Shown one piece after another: positions 51,795 through 60,561 of a DNA stretch of 64,000 bases. Source of the DNA: an uncultured Desulfuromonas sp. Its GTDB lineage: Bacteria; Desulfobacterota; Desulfuromonadia; Desulfuromonadales; Desulfuromonadaceae. How positions within the stretch are numbered: the first letter of the stretch is position 1; every line of letters begins with the position of its first letter. The notes under the pieces were generated by a model, which worked only from the letters and a program-made list of their open reading frames with translations, did not search any database and was not told where the DNA came from. The translations under genes were made by a program, and so were the position numbers. The stretch is taken from the NCBI RefSeq assembly GCF_963666745.1, contig NZ_OY762961.1, positions 422,001-486,000 of the forward strand, read 5' to 3'.

Positions 51795-54110
51795 ATGCAA
51801 TTTTATGCCCATTCTGGGGAATGCCCGGATAAATCCGACTGGCAGACGCTGGAAGAACACCTGCAAGGGGTTGCAAGGCTGGCGAAAGAATTCGCCGGAG
51901 TGTTCGGTTGCGGAAACACTGCATATTTGTCTGGATTGCTGCACGATTTAGGAAAATACACTCACGTTTTTCAGGACTATCTGGAGAGGAGTTTTTGGGG
52001 TAAGGATGTCACGCGCGGTGAAGTGATTCATGCCTTGCAAGGAGCGAAGTTTGTGGAGAATGAAATCGATGATCGCCTTCTTGCGGACATCATTGGCAAT
52101 GTCATTGCAACACATCACGGTGGTCTGTTTGACAATATCACCGATGGTGAAAGAACCTTGTCCGTCAAAACCAATAAAAGCGAAGAATGTCTTCATTATT
52201 CCGAAGTTGTAAAAACATTTTCTCCAATTATCAATGAAACCGAACTGAAGTCGGAAATTCTAGTTTTTTGCAAAAGCTGCCAAACGAAAAAATTAAGTCC
52301 CTTTTTTATGCTGCACCTTTTGACGAAAGCGATTTATTCCTGTCTTGTCGATGCCGACAGATGCAACAGCGCCGCTTTGGAAATTGATAATGTCGTGCCT
52401 GACTGGGCGAGTTTAATTGAACAATTAGAAGACTATCTAGGTTCTTTTGCGGATAAGCAGGATATTGACAAAATCCGTAAGCGTATATCTGAACAATGTC
52501 AACAAGCCGGGAGACGGCAACAGGGAATTTATGCGTTATCTGTTCCAACGGGCGGCGGAAAGACATTGTCGAGTTTACGGTTTGCTTTGGAACATGCCAA
52601 AAAGCATAAGCTTAAACGTATTATTTATGTCATTCCCTATCTGTCAATTCTTGATCAAACTGCCGCCAAGATGCACGAGGTTTTCAAGGAGTCCGGTGAC
52701 GAATTGATATTGGAACATCATTCCAACATTGAGCCGCCGGAAGGAGACGATGAAGGAGAGGACTATCGCTTGCTGACTTCCCGTTGGGACAGCCCGATCA
52801 TTTTAACCACAATGGTCCAGTTTCTGGAGACGATTTACAGCAATAAAGCGTCAAAGTTGCGCAAGTTTCACAATATGTCTGAATCTGTCCTGATTTTTGA
52901 CGAAATTCAGGCTTTGCCGATAAAGTGTGTTCATCTGTTTAACGAGGCGGTCAATTTTCTAAAAACTTTTGGAAAATCAACTGTCTTGCTCTGTACGGCC
53001 ACCCAGCCGCATCTTCATAAAACGGAACGTCCGGTTCTATTGTCTGAAAAACCGGATATTGTCAGCCTCTCTCCAGAAGAGCTGAAAATCTTTGAACGGG
53101 TTTTCATCGAAGATAAAACCCAACCGGCAATGAATCACGGACAAATTGCGGATTTAGTGAAAAATCAGATTGAACAGGAAAAGAGCACCCTTGTTATCCT
53201 GAACACCAAAGGCGATGCCCACAAGCTGTATGAAGAATGTCGGTCGATTGCCTGCGAGAAAGTGTTTTTAACAACCGATCTTTGTCCTGCACATCGTTTA
53301 AACATTCTTGAGCAATTGCGGAAAAATCTTGATCCCGAAACAAGGCAAGTGACGTTATGCGTCAGTACGCAATTGATTGAGGCGGGTGTGGATGTTTCGT
53401 TTGACTGTGTCATTCGGGCGGAAGCGGGTATGGACAGCATTATTCAGGCGGCCGGGCGTTGTAACCGTAATAAAGAAAATCTTGAACCTCAGCCGGTTTT
53501 TGTCGTCGATGTTCAGGATGAAAAACTTTCAAGGCTTCCGGAAATCAAGGACGGCAAGGATGTTACGTCTAGAGTCTTTCGAGAAGAACAAGGGAGTAAT
53601 TTGTTGAGTGATGAAGTTATTGCTCGGTTTTATGAGTACTATTTTTTCGGACAGCAAAAAGGAGAAAATGTCGGCAAGATGGACTTTAAGACAAAGGAAG
53701 ACAATACAACCATTTACAATTTGCTCGATAAAAATTCCCTGGGATCAGTTGCCTACCGGAATCGCAACAACAAGAATTACGCAGGGCTGCCCTGTGCTTT
53801 TCGAACCGCTGCGGATGAATTTTCAGTAATTGACAGGAGCCAGACCGGCGTGGTTGTTCCCTACGGTGATGCCTTGAAACTTGTAGATGAATTCAAACGC
53901 AGCTATGAACCGAAGACCAAAATACGCATTTTGAAACAGTTACAGAAATATACGGTTTCCGTCTATTCCCATGTATTGAAAGACCTCAAGGAGATGGAAC
54001 GCTCAATTGAGAAAATTGACGGCACGTTTTACTTATTGAGTCCAGATTACTACGACGCCGAAGAACTGGGGTTAAGGCGCGAAGCGATGTTTTCTTTATT
54101 AAATGTGTAA
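51795..54110 (+). CDS. cas3: CRISPR-associated nuclease/helicase Cas3 (type I-C)
   Basis: Effector nuclease of the Cascade complex (771 aa), which unwinds and degrades target DNA. The N-terminal HD nuclease contains LSGLLHDLGKY near residue 45 and ATHHGG. The SF2 helicase core has Walker A VPTGGGKT near 252, DEIQALP in the DExH position near 369, TATQPHL (motif III), and the C-terminal motifs QLIEAGVDVSFD and QAAGRCNRN. The ATG at 51795 gives the usual start (MQFYAHSGE); the frame extends back to 51762 but without ATG or binding site. Base composition is lower in GC than that of cas4-cas2. Confidence 0.95.
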   Translation: MQFYAHSGECPDKSDWQTLEEHLQGVARLAKEFAGVFGCGNTAYLSGLLHDLGKYTHVFQDYLERSFWGKDVTRGEVIHALQGAKFVENEIDDRLLADIIGNVIATHHGGLFDNITDGERTLSVKTNKSEECLHYSEVVKTFSPIINETELKSEILVFCKSCQTKKLSPFFMLHLLTKAIYSCLVDADRCNSAALEIDNVVPDWASLIEQLEDYLGSFADKQDIDKIRKRISEQCQQAGRRQQGIYALSVPTGGGKTLSSLRFALEHAKKHKLKRIIYVIPYLSILDQTAAKMHEVFKESGDELILEHHSNIEPPEGDDEGEDYRLLTSRWDSPIILTTMVQFLETIYSNKASKLRKFHNMSESVLIFDEIQALPIKCVHLFNEAVNFLKTFGKSTVLLCTATQPHLHKTERPVLLSEKPDIVSLSPEELKIFERVFIEDKTQPAMNHGQIADLVKNQIEQEKSTLVILNTKGDAHKLYEECRSIACEKVFLTTDLCPAHRLNILEQLRKNLDPETRQVTLCVSTQLIEAGVDVSFDCVIRAEAGMDSIIQAAGRCNRNKENLEPQPVFVVDVQDEKLSRLPEIKDGKDVTSRVFREEQGSNLLSDEVIARFYEYYFFGQQKGENVGKMDFKTKEDNTTIYNLLDKNSLGSVAYRNRNNKNYAGLPCAFRTAADEFSVIDRSQTGVVVPYGDALKLVDEFKRSYEPKTKIRILKQLQKYTVSVYSHVLKDLKEMERSIEKIDGTFYLLSPDYYDAEELGLRREAMFSLLNV

Positions 54111-54129
54111 ATAAAGGATTGGGGGGCAG

Positions 54130-54912
54130 ATGAACAAAAAACGCAATTCTGTGGAATTCAAGATTACGGGACGATACGCGATGTTCGCCGACCCCGTCAC
54201 GCGAGTTGGGGGTGAGAAATTTTCCTATCAGATTCCGACCTACCAGGCGCTCAAAGGTATTCTTGAAAGTGTTTACTGGAAGCCGACTTTTATCTGGTAT
54301 ATCGATGCCGTTCGCGTGATGAAAAAAATTCAAACTGAGTCCAAGGGAATCAAAACTCTGCAAATGGATGGAATTTATCCAAGCAAAAAAGATCCCAAGA
54401 AAACGAAAGAGGCAGGGATCTCTGACCTTTCCTATTACACCTATCTGCGGGATGTGGAATATCAGGTTCTCGCTCATTTTGAATGGAACGAACATCGCGA
54501 GGAGCTTGCCGATGACCGCAACGAACACAAGCATCACAACATAGCCAAACGCAGCATTAATAAAGGTGGCCGTCGAGATGTTTTCCTTGGAACGAGGGAA
54601 TGCCAAGGATATGTCGAACCCTGTATTTTCGGTGAAGATAAAAGTGATTACGACCAATATGGCGAACTTGATTTCGGCGTTCAATTTCACGGATACGATT
54701 ATCCCGATGAGACTGGGAAAGATGAGCTGGCTGTGCGTCTGTGGCGACCGAAAATGATAAACGGTGTCATCGAGTTTCCGATGCCTAAGGATTGTGATTC
54801 CAGCCTTCGGTGTTTTATCCGCGAGATGACGGCAAAAGAATTCGAGAAAGACCGGAATTTTTCTTTTGTCGATGACAATCCCTCCGTGGCGGATTTGTTA
54901 GAGGAGGAATAA
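54130..54912 (+). CDS. cas5c: Cas5c (Cas5d), crRNA-processing Cascade subunit
   Basis: 260 aa. In type I-C systems, which lack Cas6, Cas5c cuts the pre-crRNA in the repeat and stays bound to the 5' handle. The RAMP fold start VEFKITGRYAMFADPVTRVGGEKFSYQIPTYQALKGILESVYWKP is highly typical. Residues implicated in cleavage in homologues (a Tyr/Lys/His group) fall in the region KHHNIAKRSINKGGRRDVFLGTRECQGYVEP. It lies 19 nt after cas3 and 2 nt before cas8c. Confidence 0.95.
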   Translation: MNKKRNSVEFKITGRYAMFADPVTRVGGEKFSYQIPTYQALKGILESVYWKPTFIWYIDAVRVMKKIQTESKGIKTLQMDGIYPSKKDPKKTKEAGISDLSYYTYLRDVEYQVLAHFEWNEHREELADDRNEHKHHNIAKRSINKGGRRDVFLGTRECQGYVEPCIFGEDKSDYDQYGELDFGVQFHGYDYPDETGKDELAVRLWRPKMINGVIEFPMPKDCDSSLRCFIREMTAKEFEKDRNFSFVDDNPSVADLLEEE

Positions 54913-54914
54913 TC

Positions 54915-56885
54915 ATGGGATTATGGCAACAATTAACGGACAGTTACGATCGAAATGCTGATGCTCTGAAAAAAAAATATCCGCTTTCGACGACATCAAT
55001 TTCCAACCATAGCGATATTATTGCCGTTATCGTTCTTGACGGAGACGGCAATTTTGTTCGTGTCTATAAGATTGAGAAGACGGATAACAAAAAAGGCATA
55101 GATAGAAAGTTTATTACGATTCCGGTAACGGAAAAAAGTTTGGGGCGCTCAAGCGGTGTTTCTCCGAATCCGGTTTTTGACCAATACGGATATTTGAAGG
55201 GTGATGGAAAGAAATATGATGCCTACCTTGCGCAGCTGAAAGATTTTTCTGATTCCGAATTCGCAACTGAACAGATTAAAGCGATTTATCAATATGTTTC
55301 AAAAGGAACCATCGCTAATGATCTGTTGAATTGGAATAAAGAAACCCCAAAGAACCCAATAAACGTCAAAGATAAGACGAACATCATCTTCCAGGTGGAA
55401 ATTCGTGACCATCAGCAAACAAAAGTTTGGGAAGACGACATGCTTTTCAGCTCGTGGCATCAATACTATATGGCCCAAAAAGGAAAGCTGTCCGAGAGAA
55501 AAAAACAGGCCGATGATGAGTTGGCCAGCAAGAAAAAGTTGTCGGCGGATGAAAAAAAGAAATTAAGAGAATATTCGGAACTGAATGACAAAGTTGCATT
55601 GGACTATGTTACGGGAGAGGAACAGCTCGCAGCAATCTCTCACCCCAAGAAGATTTCCAACGCTTCGGGAAACTCAAAGCTTATTTCAGATAACGACAAG
55701 GCGAATTACACGTTTCGAGGGAAATTCAGCGATTCGTCAGAAGCCGTATCCATCGGTTATGAAACCACCCAGAAAGCGCACCAGTTTTTACGTTATCTCA
55801 TCCATGATCGGGGTTGCGGTTGCGGTGAACAGGTGATTTTGTCCTTTACGATTGGCTCCATGGAGAAACTTCTTCCGCCTCCTGTTGAAGAGAAAAATCT
55901 TTTGGAATTTATCCAAGATTTCTCGGTTAAAACAGCTAGTGATCTACAGATCAGCCTTCGCGCCGAAACGGGCTTTGATTATGCCGATGCCTTGAGAAAA
56001 TCCCTTGGTGGTTTCGGACACGGCTCGACGTTGAAGCAACATGCCAAGACGGCGGTGATTGCACTGGACGCAGCCACAACAGGCCGGTTGTCCATTACCT
56101 TTTACCGCGAACTGGACAAAAGCGAATATCTCGAAAAAATCGTCGATTGGCATGACGCCTGTAAGTGGCATCAAAAGTTTTGGGACAACGTAGAGGAGAA
56201 ATACGTCCCCTACAGCGGTGCGCCGTCCGTGGATAAGATCATCGAGGCGGTTCATGGTAAACCACGGGGTGGCAAGGATGATAGTTATACGAAAATCAAA
56301 AAAGCGGCACGGGAACGGTTGCTCAGATGTGTTTTTGACGGAGCCTTTCTGCCGGCGGATTACGTGATAGCGTCTGTCCGACGGGCCTCCAATCCGTTAG
56401 GCGTTACAAAGAACGGCAAATTCGACCGTAATTGTTTTGAACAAATTGTATCAACGGCCTGTGCGTTGGTGCGCAAGGATTTTCAACAGCGCAACAAGGA
56501 GGATTACAAATTGAGCATTGAACTCGAGAGAAACGACCGCGATTACCTTTACGGCAGATTGCTTGGCGCGGCGGACAAGCTGGAGGAGTATGCGCTCCGT
56601 AAACAAGGTAACTCACGGGAGAATACAGCCGCTATGCGGTATATGCAGGTGTTTAGTCATCGTCCATACCGGACGTGGCACACCATACACGATTGCCTTA
56701 ATCCGTATATCCAAAAGGTAAAGGGCAGCTTTGCTTTTAGTGAAATTCAGGAGATCAAGGAGAAGTTCGAGCCCGGAGACTACGAAAACGATACGCCACT
56801 GAACGGTTCGTATCTGATCGGGTATTACCATGAGCGCGCTTACATCGAAGATCTTGTCAAGGCCGCTGCTGATAAGAAAAAATAA
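54915..56885 (+). CDS. cas8c: Cas8c (Csd1), large Cascade subunit
   Basis: 656 aa. Recognises the PAM and opens the target duplex; in I-C it also encodes a small-subunit (Cas11c) product from an internal start. The opening WQQLTDSYDRNADAL and VIVLDGDGNFVRVYKIEK, the VEIRDHQQTKVWEDDMLFSSWHQYYM segment and the helical C-terminal part (YLYGRLLGAADKLEEYALRKQGNSRENTAAMRYMQVFSHRPYRTW) are typical Csd1 features. A TAA, 2-nt gap and GGAGGAAT site couple it to cas5c. No separate cas11 gene is annotated because the internal start cannot be fixed from sequence alone. Confidence 0.95.
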   Translation: MGLWQQLTDSYDRNADALKKKYPLSTTSISNHSDIIAVIVLDGDGNFVRVYKIEKTDNKKGIDRKFITIPVTEKSLGRSSGVSPNPVFDQYGYLKGDGKKYDAYLAQLKDFSDSEFATEQIKAIYQYVSKGTIANDLLNWNKETPKNPINVKDKTNIIFQVEIRDHQQTKVWEDDMLFSSWHQYYMAQKGKLSERKKQADDELASKKKLSADEKKKLREYSELNDKVALDYVTGEEQLAAISHPKKISNASGNSKLISDNDKANYTFRGKFSDSSEAVSIGYETTQKAHQFLRYLIHDRGCGCGEQVILSFTIGSMEKLLPPPVEEKNLLEFIQDFSVKTASDLQISLRAETGFDYADALRKSLGGFGHGSTLKQHAKTAVIALDAATTGRLSITFYRELDKSEYLEKIVDWHDACKWHQKFWDNVEEKYVPYSGAPSVDKIIEAVHGKPRGGKDDSYTKIKKAARERLLRCVFDGAFLPADYVIASVRRASNPLGVTKNGKFDRNCFEQIVSTACALVRKDFQQRNKEDYKLSIELERNDRDYLYGRLLGAADKLEEYALRKQGNSRENTAAMRYMQVFSHRPYRTWHTIHDCLNPYIQKVKGSFAFSEIQEIKEKFEPGDYENDTPLNGSYLIGYYHERAYIEDLVKAAADKKK

Positions 56886-56916
56886 TAAACTGATCACGAC
56901 AAACAGGAGGGTAGTA

Positions 56917-57783
56917 ATGTCGGATAATAAAACACTTACGAACAAAATTGATTTCGCAGTCATCATCTCTGTAAGCCGGGCGAATCCGAATGGTGATCCG
57001 CTGAATGGTAATCGACCTCGTCAAACTTATGATGGGTATGGAGAAATTTCAGATGTTTGCCTCAAACGTAAAATTCGCAACCGTCTCCAAGATATGGGCG
57101 AATCCATTTTTGTTCAATCGGATGACAACCGTGGCCCTGGCGATGAATTCCGTTCGTTGAATGATCGTTTTAATGCCGCAAAACTTTCTGATAAACGAAA
57201 AGATTCGTGTGAAAAATGGTTTGATGTACGGGCCTTTGGTCAAGTCTTTGCGTTCAAAAAGAAAGGATCAGGAAAGAAAGGTAACGATACTGAAAATTCA
57301 GAAGAAAATTCTGATGCGGTATCCGTAGGAATTCGTGGGCCAGTAACTATTCAAAGCGCTTTCAGTATTGATCCGATTACGCCGGATAGTATTCAAATTA
57401 CCAAAAGCGTTAATCTAGAAACCAACGAAAAGGAACCGGATAAAAAGGGTTCGGATACGATGGGGATGAAGCACCGTGTTGATAAAGGGATTTATAAAAC
57501 ATATGGTGCCATTAATACGCAACTTGCAACCAAAACGGGATTTTCAGATGATGATGCCGAAAAAATCAAAAAGGCTTTGACCTCCCTGTTTGTTAACGAT
57601 GTTTCTTCTGCCCGTCCTGAAGGCAGCATGGAAGTATTAAATGTTATCTGGTGGCAGCATGATTCACCTTCTGGCCGGTATTCGTCAGCTAAAGTACATC
57701 GATCGCTTAACGTTAATCCTGATGGCACATTTGAAATTTCAGAGCTGAACGGCTTGAAACCAGAAATTATAGAAGGTGTTTAA
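56917..57783 (+). CDS. cas7c: Cas7c (Csd2), Cascade backbone subunit
   Basis: 288 aa. Forms the crRNA-binding backbone filament. Csd2 signatures: VIISVSRANPNGDPLNGNRPRQTYDGYGEISDVCLKRKIRNRLQD at the start, SVGIRGPVTIQSAFSIDPI in the middle, and MGMKHRVDKGIYKTYGAIN. The ATG at 56917 has AGGAGGG upstream. It ends GLKPEIIEGV then TAA; immediately afterwards a second, GC-richer C-terminal segment of similar kind continues in the same frame, suggesting the gene is a recombinant (see 57784). Confidence 0.95.
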   Translation: MSDNKTLTNKIDFAVIISVSRANPNGDPLNGNRPRQTYDGYGEISDVCLKRKIRNRLQDMGESIFVQSDDNRGPGDEFRSLNDRFNAAKLSDKRKDSCEKWFDVRAFGQVFAFKKKGSGKKGNDTENSEENSDAVSVGIRGPVTIQSAFSIDPITPDSIQITKSVNLETNEKEPDKKGSDTMGMKHRVDKGIYKTYGAINTQLATKTGFSDDDAEKIKKALTSLFVNDVSSARPEGSMEVLNVIWWQHDSPSGRYSSAKVHRSLNVNPDGTFEISELNGLKPEIIEGV

Positions 57784-57882
57784 ACTCAAAATTACTCCGA
57801 AGGACCAGCGCGCTCGTTCAAGGATTATACGGTCACCGTCGGCCAGGCTCCGGCTGGAGTCGAAATCATCGAAAAGCTGTAA
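57784..57882 (+). pseudogene. Remnant of a second cas7 C-terminus
   Basis: Directly after the cas7 stop, the same frame continues for 32 codons, TQNYSEGPARSFKDYTVTVG + QAPAGVEIIEKL, and then stops. This reads like the end of a Csd2 protein (SF-x-DY-x-V-x-V ... P-x-GVE-x-x-E-x-L) and parallels the end of the intact protein (FEISELNGLKPEIIEGV). Its codons are GC-rich like cas4-cas1-cas2, unlike cas3-cas7. The simplest reading is a leftover from replacement of an older interference module. Confidence 0.65.
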
Positions 57883-57935
57883 TTTGAAATTTCAGATTTG
57901 AAATTTCGCAAAGCGAGTCGAAATTTGAAATCACC
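57883..57935. repeat. AATTTGAAATTTC-type palindromic repeats before the four-helix-bundle gene
   Basis: TTTGAAATTTC occurs twice (57883-57893, 57898-57908), with a related GAAATTTGAAAT at 57920-57931. Closely related palindromes recur inside the following gene (ATCTGAAATTTCAGAT, 58231-58246). Such AT-rich palindromes are commonly seen with this gene family. Confidence 0.75.
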
Positions 57936-57946
57936 CGGAGGGTGGC

Positions 57947-58444
57947 ATGAAATACGAAAACTTTGAAGATGTGCCGGTGTGGAAAGACGGCATCCGTCTA
58001 ACCGTCAATGTCTTTGCGGTGACGGAACATCCGGCGTTTCGCGGACGCGGCGACTTGGCCAACCAGATTCAGCGGGCAGCGTTGTCGGTGCCGAACAATA
58101 TCGCCGAAGGCTTCGAGCGCGGCACCACGCCGGAACTGCTCCAGTTTCTCTACTATGCCAAAGGCTCCGCCGGGGAAGTCCGCTCCATCTGCCATGTGCT
58201 CGAAAGGATGCAACCTTTCGAGCCTTTGAAATCTGAAATTTCAGATCTGAAATCGTTGTCTCGCAGCATTTCGAGACAACTGGGAGGTTGGGCGTTTTCA
58301 TTGCAGGAATCGGACATCAAAGGTTCCCGCCATCTCACCCGGCAATCCAAGTCCGCCTATCAGCAGCAACGGGATGCTCAGGCGTTGATGGACGAGATTC
58401 GCGCCATCAACGCCAAAGAGGCGGAAAAGAGACGGCAGCGCTAA
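57947..58444 (+). CDS. Four-helix-bundle protein (S23 / intervening-sequence-protein / bAvd-like)
   Basis: 165 aa. The family signature is clear: FEDVPVWKDGIRLTVNVFAVTEHP.. for helix 1, DLANQIQRAALSVPNNIAEGFERG (helix 2, the near-invariant R-A-x-S-x-x-x-N-I-A-E-G) and LQFLYYAKGSAGEVRSIC (helix 3). These form ring-shaped homopentamers, known from 23S rRNA intervening sequences and as Avd partners in diversity-generating retroelements. A palindrome-derived linker (PLKSEISDLKSLS) and a hairpin (58201-58220) interrupt helices 3 and 4. CGGAGGG precedes the ATG. The stop overlaps the cas4 ATG by 1 nt (TAATG), which places the gene inside the cas operon; it is not a standard cas gene. Confidence 0.88.
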   Translation: MKYENFEDVPVWKDGIRLTVNVFAVTEHPAFRGRGDLANQIQRAALSVPNNIAEGFERGTTPELLQFLYYAKGSAGEVRSICHVLERMQPFEPLKSEISDLKSLSRSISRQLGGWAFSLQESDIKGSRHLTRQSKSAYQQQRDAQALMDEIRAINAKEAEKRRQR

Positions 58445-59067
58445 TGTACGACGAATCCGACTACATCATGCTGTCGGCGTTGCAGCACTACATGTTCTGT
58501 CCGCGGCAGTGCGCCCTGATCCACGTTGAACAGCTGTGGGCGGAAAATCGCTACACGGCTGAGGGACAGGTGCTGCATGAACGGGTGGACAGCCATGAAA
58601 AAACGAAAATCGGCGGGGTGCGTATCGTGCGGACCCTGCCGATTCGTTCCAGCCGTCTTGGATTGAGCGGACAGGCTGACGTGGTGGAGTTTCACGCCGA
58701 CGGTACGGTGCTGCCCGTGGAGTATAAACGCGGTCGTCCCAAGAAGGATCAGTGTGATGAGGAGCAACTGTGCGCCCAGGCTCTGTGTCTGGAAGAGATG
58801 CTGTCGGTGGACATTGCCGAGGGTGCGCTGTTTTACGGCCAGAAGCGCCGCCGTAAAGCCGTGGTGTTTGATACCGCGTTACGCGAACTCACCCTGTCCA
58901 TCGCCCAACAGGTGCATGATCTCATCGCCCGCCAGCACACGCCACCGGCGATCTATTCCAAAAAATGTGATCAGTGTTCATTGCTGCATTTATGCCTGCC
59001 GCGCAGCTGCGAAGAGCAGCGTTCCGTGAAAAAATATCTGGCGGCCATGATCGGGAGAACCGGATGA
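58444..59067 (+). CDS. cas4: Cas4 exonuclease (adaptation)
   Basis: 207 aa. RecB-like nuclease with a 4Fe-4S cluster that trims pre-spacers and selects the PAM. The cluster ligands are Cys19 of FCPRQC at the N-terminus and the C-terminal trio CDQCSLLHLC. Nuclease motifs are GQADVVEF and VEYKRGRPK (Asp and Glu-x-Lys), then QLCAQALCLEEM. The ATG at 58444 overlaps the previous stop by one base and the family start MYDESDYIMLSALQHYMFCPRQC fits. The stop overlaps cas1 by 4 nt (ATGA). GC content is higher than in cas3-cas7. Confidence 0.95.
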   Translation: MYDESDYIMLSALQHYMFCPRQCALIHVEQLWAENRYTAEGQVLHERVDSHEKTKIGGVRIVRTLPIRSSRLGLSGQADVVEFHADGTVLPVEYKRGRPKKDQCDEEQLCAQALCLEEMLSVDIAEGALFYGQKRRRKAVVFDTALRELTLSIAQQVHDLIARQHTPPAIYSKKCDQCSLLHLCLPRSCEEQRSVKKYLAAMIGRTG

Positions 59068-60095
59068 AAAAGATGCTCAACACCCTCTACGTGACCACGC
59101 AGGGGACCTATCTGCACAAAGAAGGGGAAACCGTGGTGGTCCAGGTCGAGCGGGAAACCCGTTTGCGCTTGCCCATTCATACCCTGAGTTCCATTGTTTG
59201 TTTCGGCAACGTGCTGTGTAGCCCTTTTCTGCTCGGGCACTGTGCGGAAAACGATGTCTCGGTCAGTTTCATGACGCAATACGGTCGCTTTCTTGGCCGG
59301 GTGCAGGGGCCGGTGAGCGGCAATGTGCTGCTGCGGCGTGAGCAGTATCGCCAGGCCGATTGCGACAAGGCCTCCGCCCGGCTGGCGCGCCTGTTCGTTC
59401 TCGGCAAAGTCGCTAATTGCCGCACCAGTTTGCAACGCGTGTTGCGTGACCATCAGCCAAAGACGGCCGAGACCGATATTGAACAGACCTGCCAGGGCTT
59501 GACCCGTTATAGCCGGAGACTGTTGGCTGAGGACGATCTGGAAACCGTGCGCGGCATAGAAGGGCGCGCCGCCAGGGATTATTTCGATCAGTTTGACCAT
59601 CTGATTGTTGCCCAGAAAGAGACGTTTTCTTTTGCGGGGCGTAACCGTCGTCCGCCGCTTGATCCGGTAAACTGCCTGCTCTCTTTCATCTATGCGTTGC
59701 TGGCCCACGATGCCCGCTCGGCTCTGGAAAGCGTCGGCCTTGATCCGGCTGTGGGATTTCTTCATCGTGATCGACCGGGGCGCTACGGCCTGGCCCTGGA
59801 TTTGATGGAAGAATTTCGCCCCATGCTGGCGGATCGGCTGGCGTTGTCGCTGATCAATCTCGGTCAAGTCAAACCAAAGGGCTTTACCGTCACCGACTCC
59901 GGGGCCGTGACTATGAGTGACGAGACGCGCAAGACCCTGCTGGTCGCCTACCAGAAACGCAAGCAGGAAGAGATAGAGCATCCCTTTCTGAAAGAAAAAA
60001 TCCCGTTGGGCATGGCCCTCTATGCCCAGGCCCAGCTGCTCAGCCGTTATTTGCGTGGCGATCTGGACGACTACCCGCCGTTTTTATGGAGGTGA
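59064..60095 (+). CDS. cas1: Cas1 integrase (type I-C)
   Basis: 343 aa. Inserts new spacers at the leader end together with Cas2. The start KKMLNTLYVTTQGTYLHKEGETVVV, the catalytic Glu region (RGIEGRAARDYFDQFDHL), and the His/Asp part VGFLHRDRPGRYGLALDLMEEFRP carry the conserved metal-binding residues. Length and motifs match I-C Cas1. GGAGAACCGG precedes the ATG, which lies inside the last codons of cas4. Confidence 0.96.
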   Translation: MKKMLNTLYVTTQGTYLHKEGETVVVQVERETRLRLPIHTLSSIVCFGNVLCSPFLLGHCAENDVSVSFMTQYGRFLGRVQGPVSGNVLLRREQYRQADCDKASARLARLFVLGKVANCRTSLQRVLRDHQPKTAETDIEQTCQGLTRYSRRLLAEDDLETVRGIEGRAARDYFDQFDHLIVAQKETFSFAGRNRRPPLDPVNCLLSFIYALLAHDARSALESVGLDPAVGFLHRDRPGRYGLALDLMEEFRPMLADRLALSLINLGQVKPKGFTVTDSGAVTMSDETRKTLLVAYQKRKQEEIEHPFLKEKIPLGMALYAQAQLLSRYLRGDLDDYPPFLWR

Positions 60096-60098
60096 CCC

Positions 60099-60389
60099 AT
60101 GATGGTCTTGGTCAGTTACGATGTCGCCACAACCTGCCGCACCGGAGCCAAGCGTCTGCGACGGGTCGCCAAAATCTGCCAGAATCACGGCCAACGCGTG
60201 CAATATTCCGTGTTTGAATGCCTTGTCGACCCGGCGCAATGGACCCAGATGCGGCAACAGCTTCTCGATGTCATCGACGACGAGCGCGACAGCCTGCGTT
60301 TTTACTTTCTCGGAGCCAACTGGCGAAACCGCGTCGAGCATGTCGGGGCCAAAGAGGGGATCGACCAGGAAGGGCCCTTAATCATTTAG
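60099..60389 (+). CDS. cas2: Cas2 (type I-C)
   Basis: 96 aa. Structural partner of Cas1 in spacer integration. The ferredoxin-like start MMVLVSYDVATTCRTGAKRLRRVAKICQNHGQRVQYSVFEC and end FYFLGANW.. match I-C Cas2. It starts 3 nt after the cas1 stop with GGAGGTGA upstream. Last gene of the operon; the array leader follows directly. Confidence 0.96.
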   Translation: MMVLVSYDVATTCRTGAKRLRRVAKICQNHGQRVQYSVFECLVDPAQWTQMRQQLLDVIDDERDSLRFYFLGANWRNRVEHVGAKEGIDQEGPLII

Positions 60390-60561
60390 CGAACCTCCAG
60401 TGATACGTAAATCCCTGGGAGGTTCGCGCAGCTGTAGGTCTTTGAAAATAGAATAAAAGTTTACAGGGCGTTATTTTTGTCGGGATTTTTTTGCACTGAT
60501 CCCGATGCTTCGCGAATTGATAGAAAATTACAAAGTAGAATCACGCTGTTATCAGCGTGCA
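60390..60561 (+). promoter_or_regulatory. CRISPR leader
   Basis: 172-bp AT-rich leader between cas2 and the first repeat. At its left end GCGAACCTCC (60389-60398) and GGAGGTTCGC (60418-60427) form a perfect 10-bp inverted repeat. At its right end CACGCTG-TTAT-CAGCGTG (60542-60559) forms a hairpin only 2 bp before the first repeat. T- and A-rich runs lie between (around 60470-60490). Orientation is set by cas2 on this side and the degenerate terminal repeat at the other end, so array transcription runs rightward. Confidence 0.8.

Noticed and set aside
57784-57882. Reading the segment after cas7 as a separate small gene
   Set aside because: No start codon or ribosome-binding site; its sequence resembles a Csd2 C-terminus, so it is treated as a remnant.
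57947-58444. Diversity-generating retroelement (because of the Avd-like four-helix-bundle gene)
   Set aside because: No reverse transcriptase, template repeat or variable repeat is present nearby.
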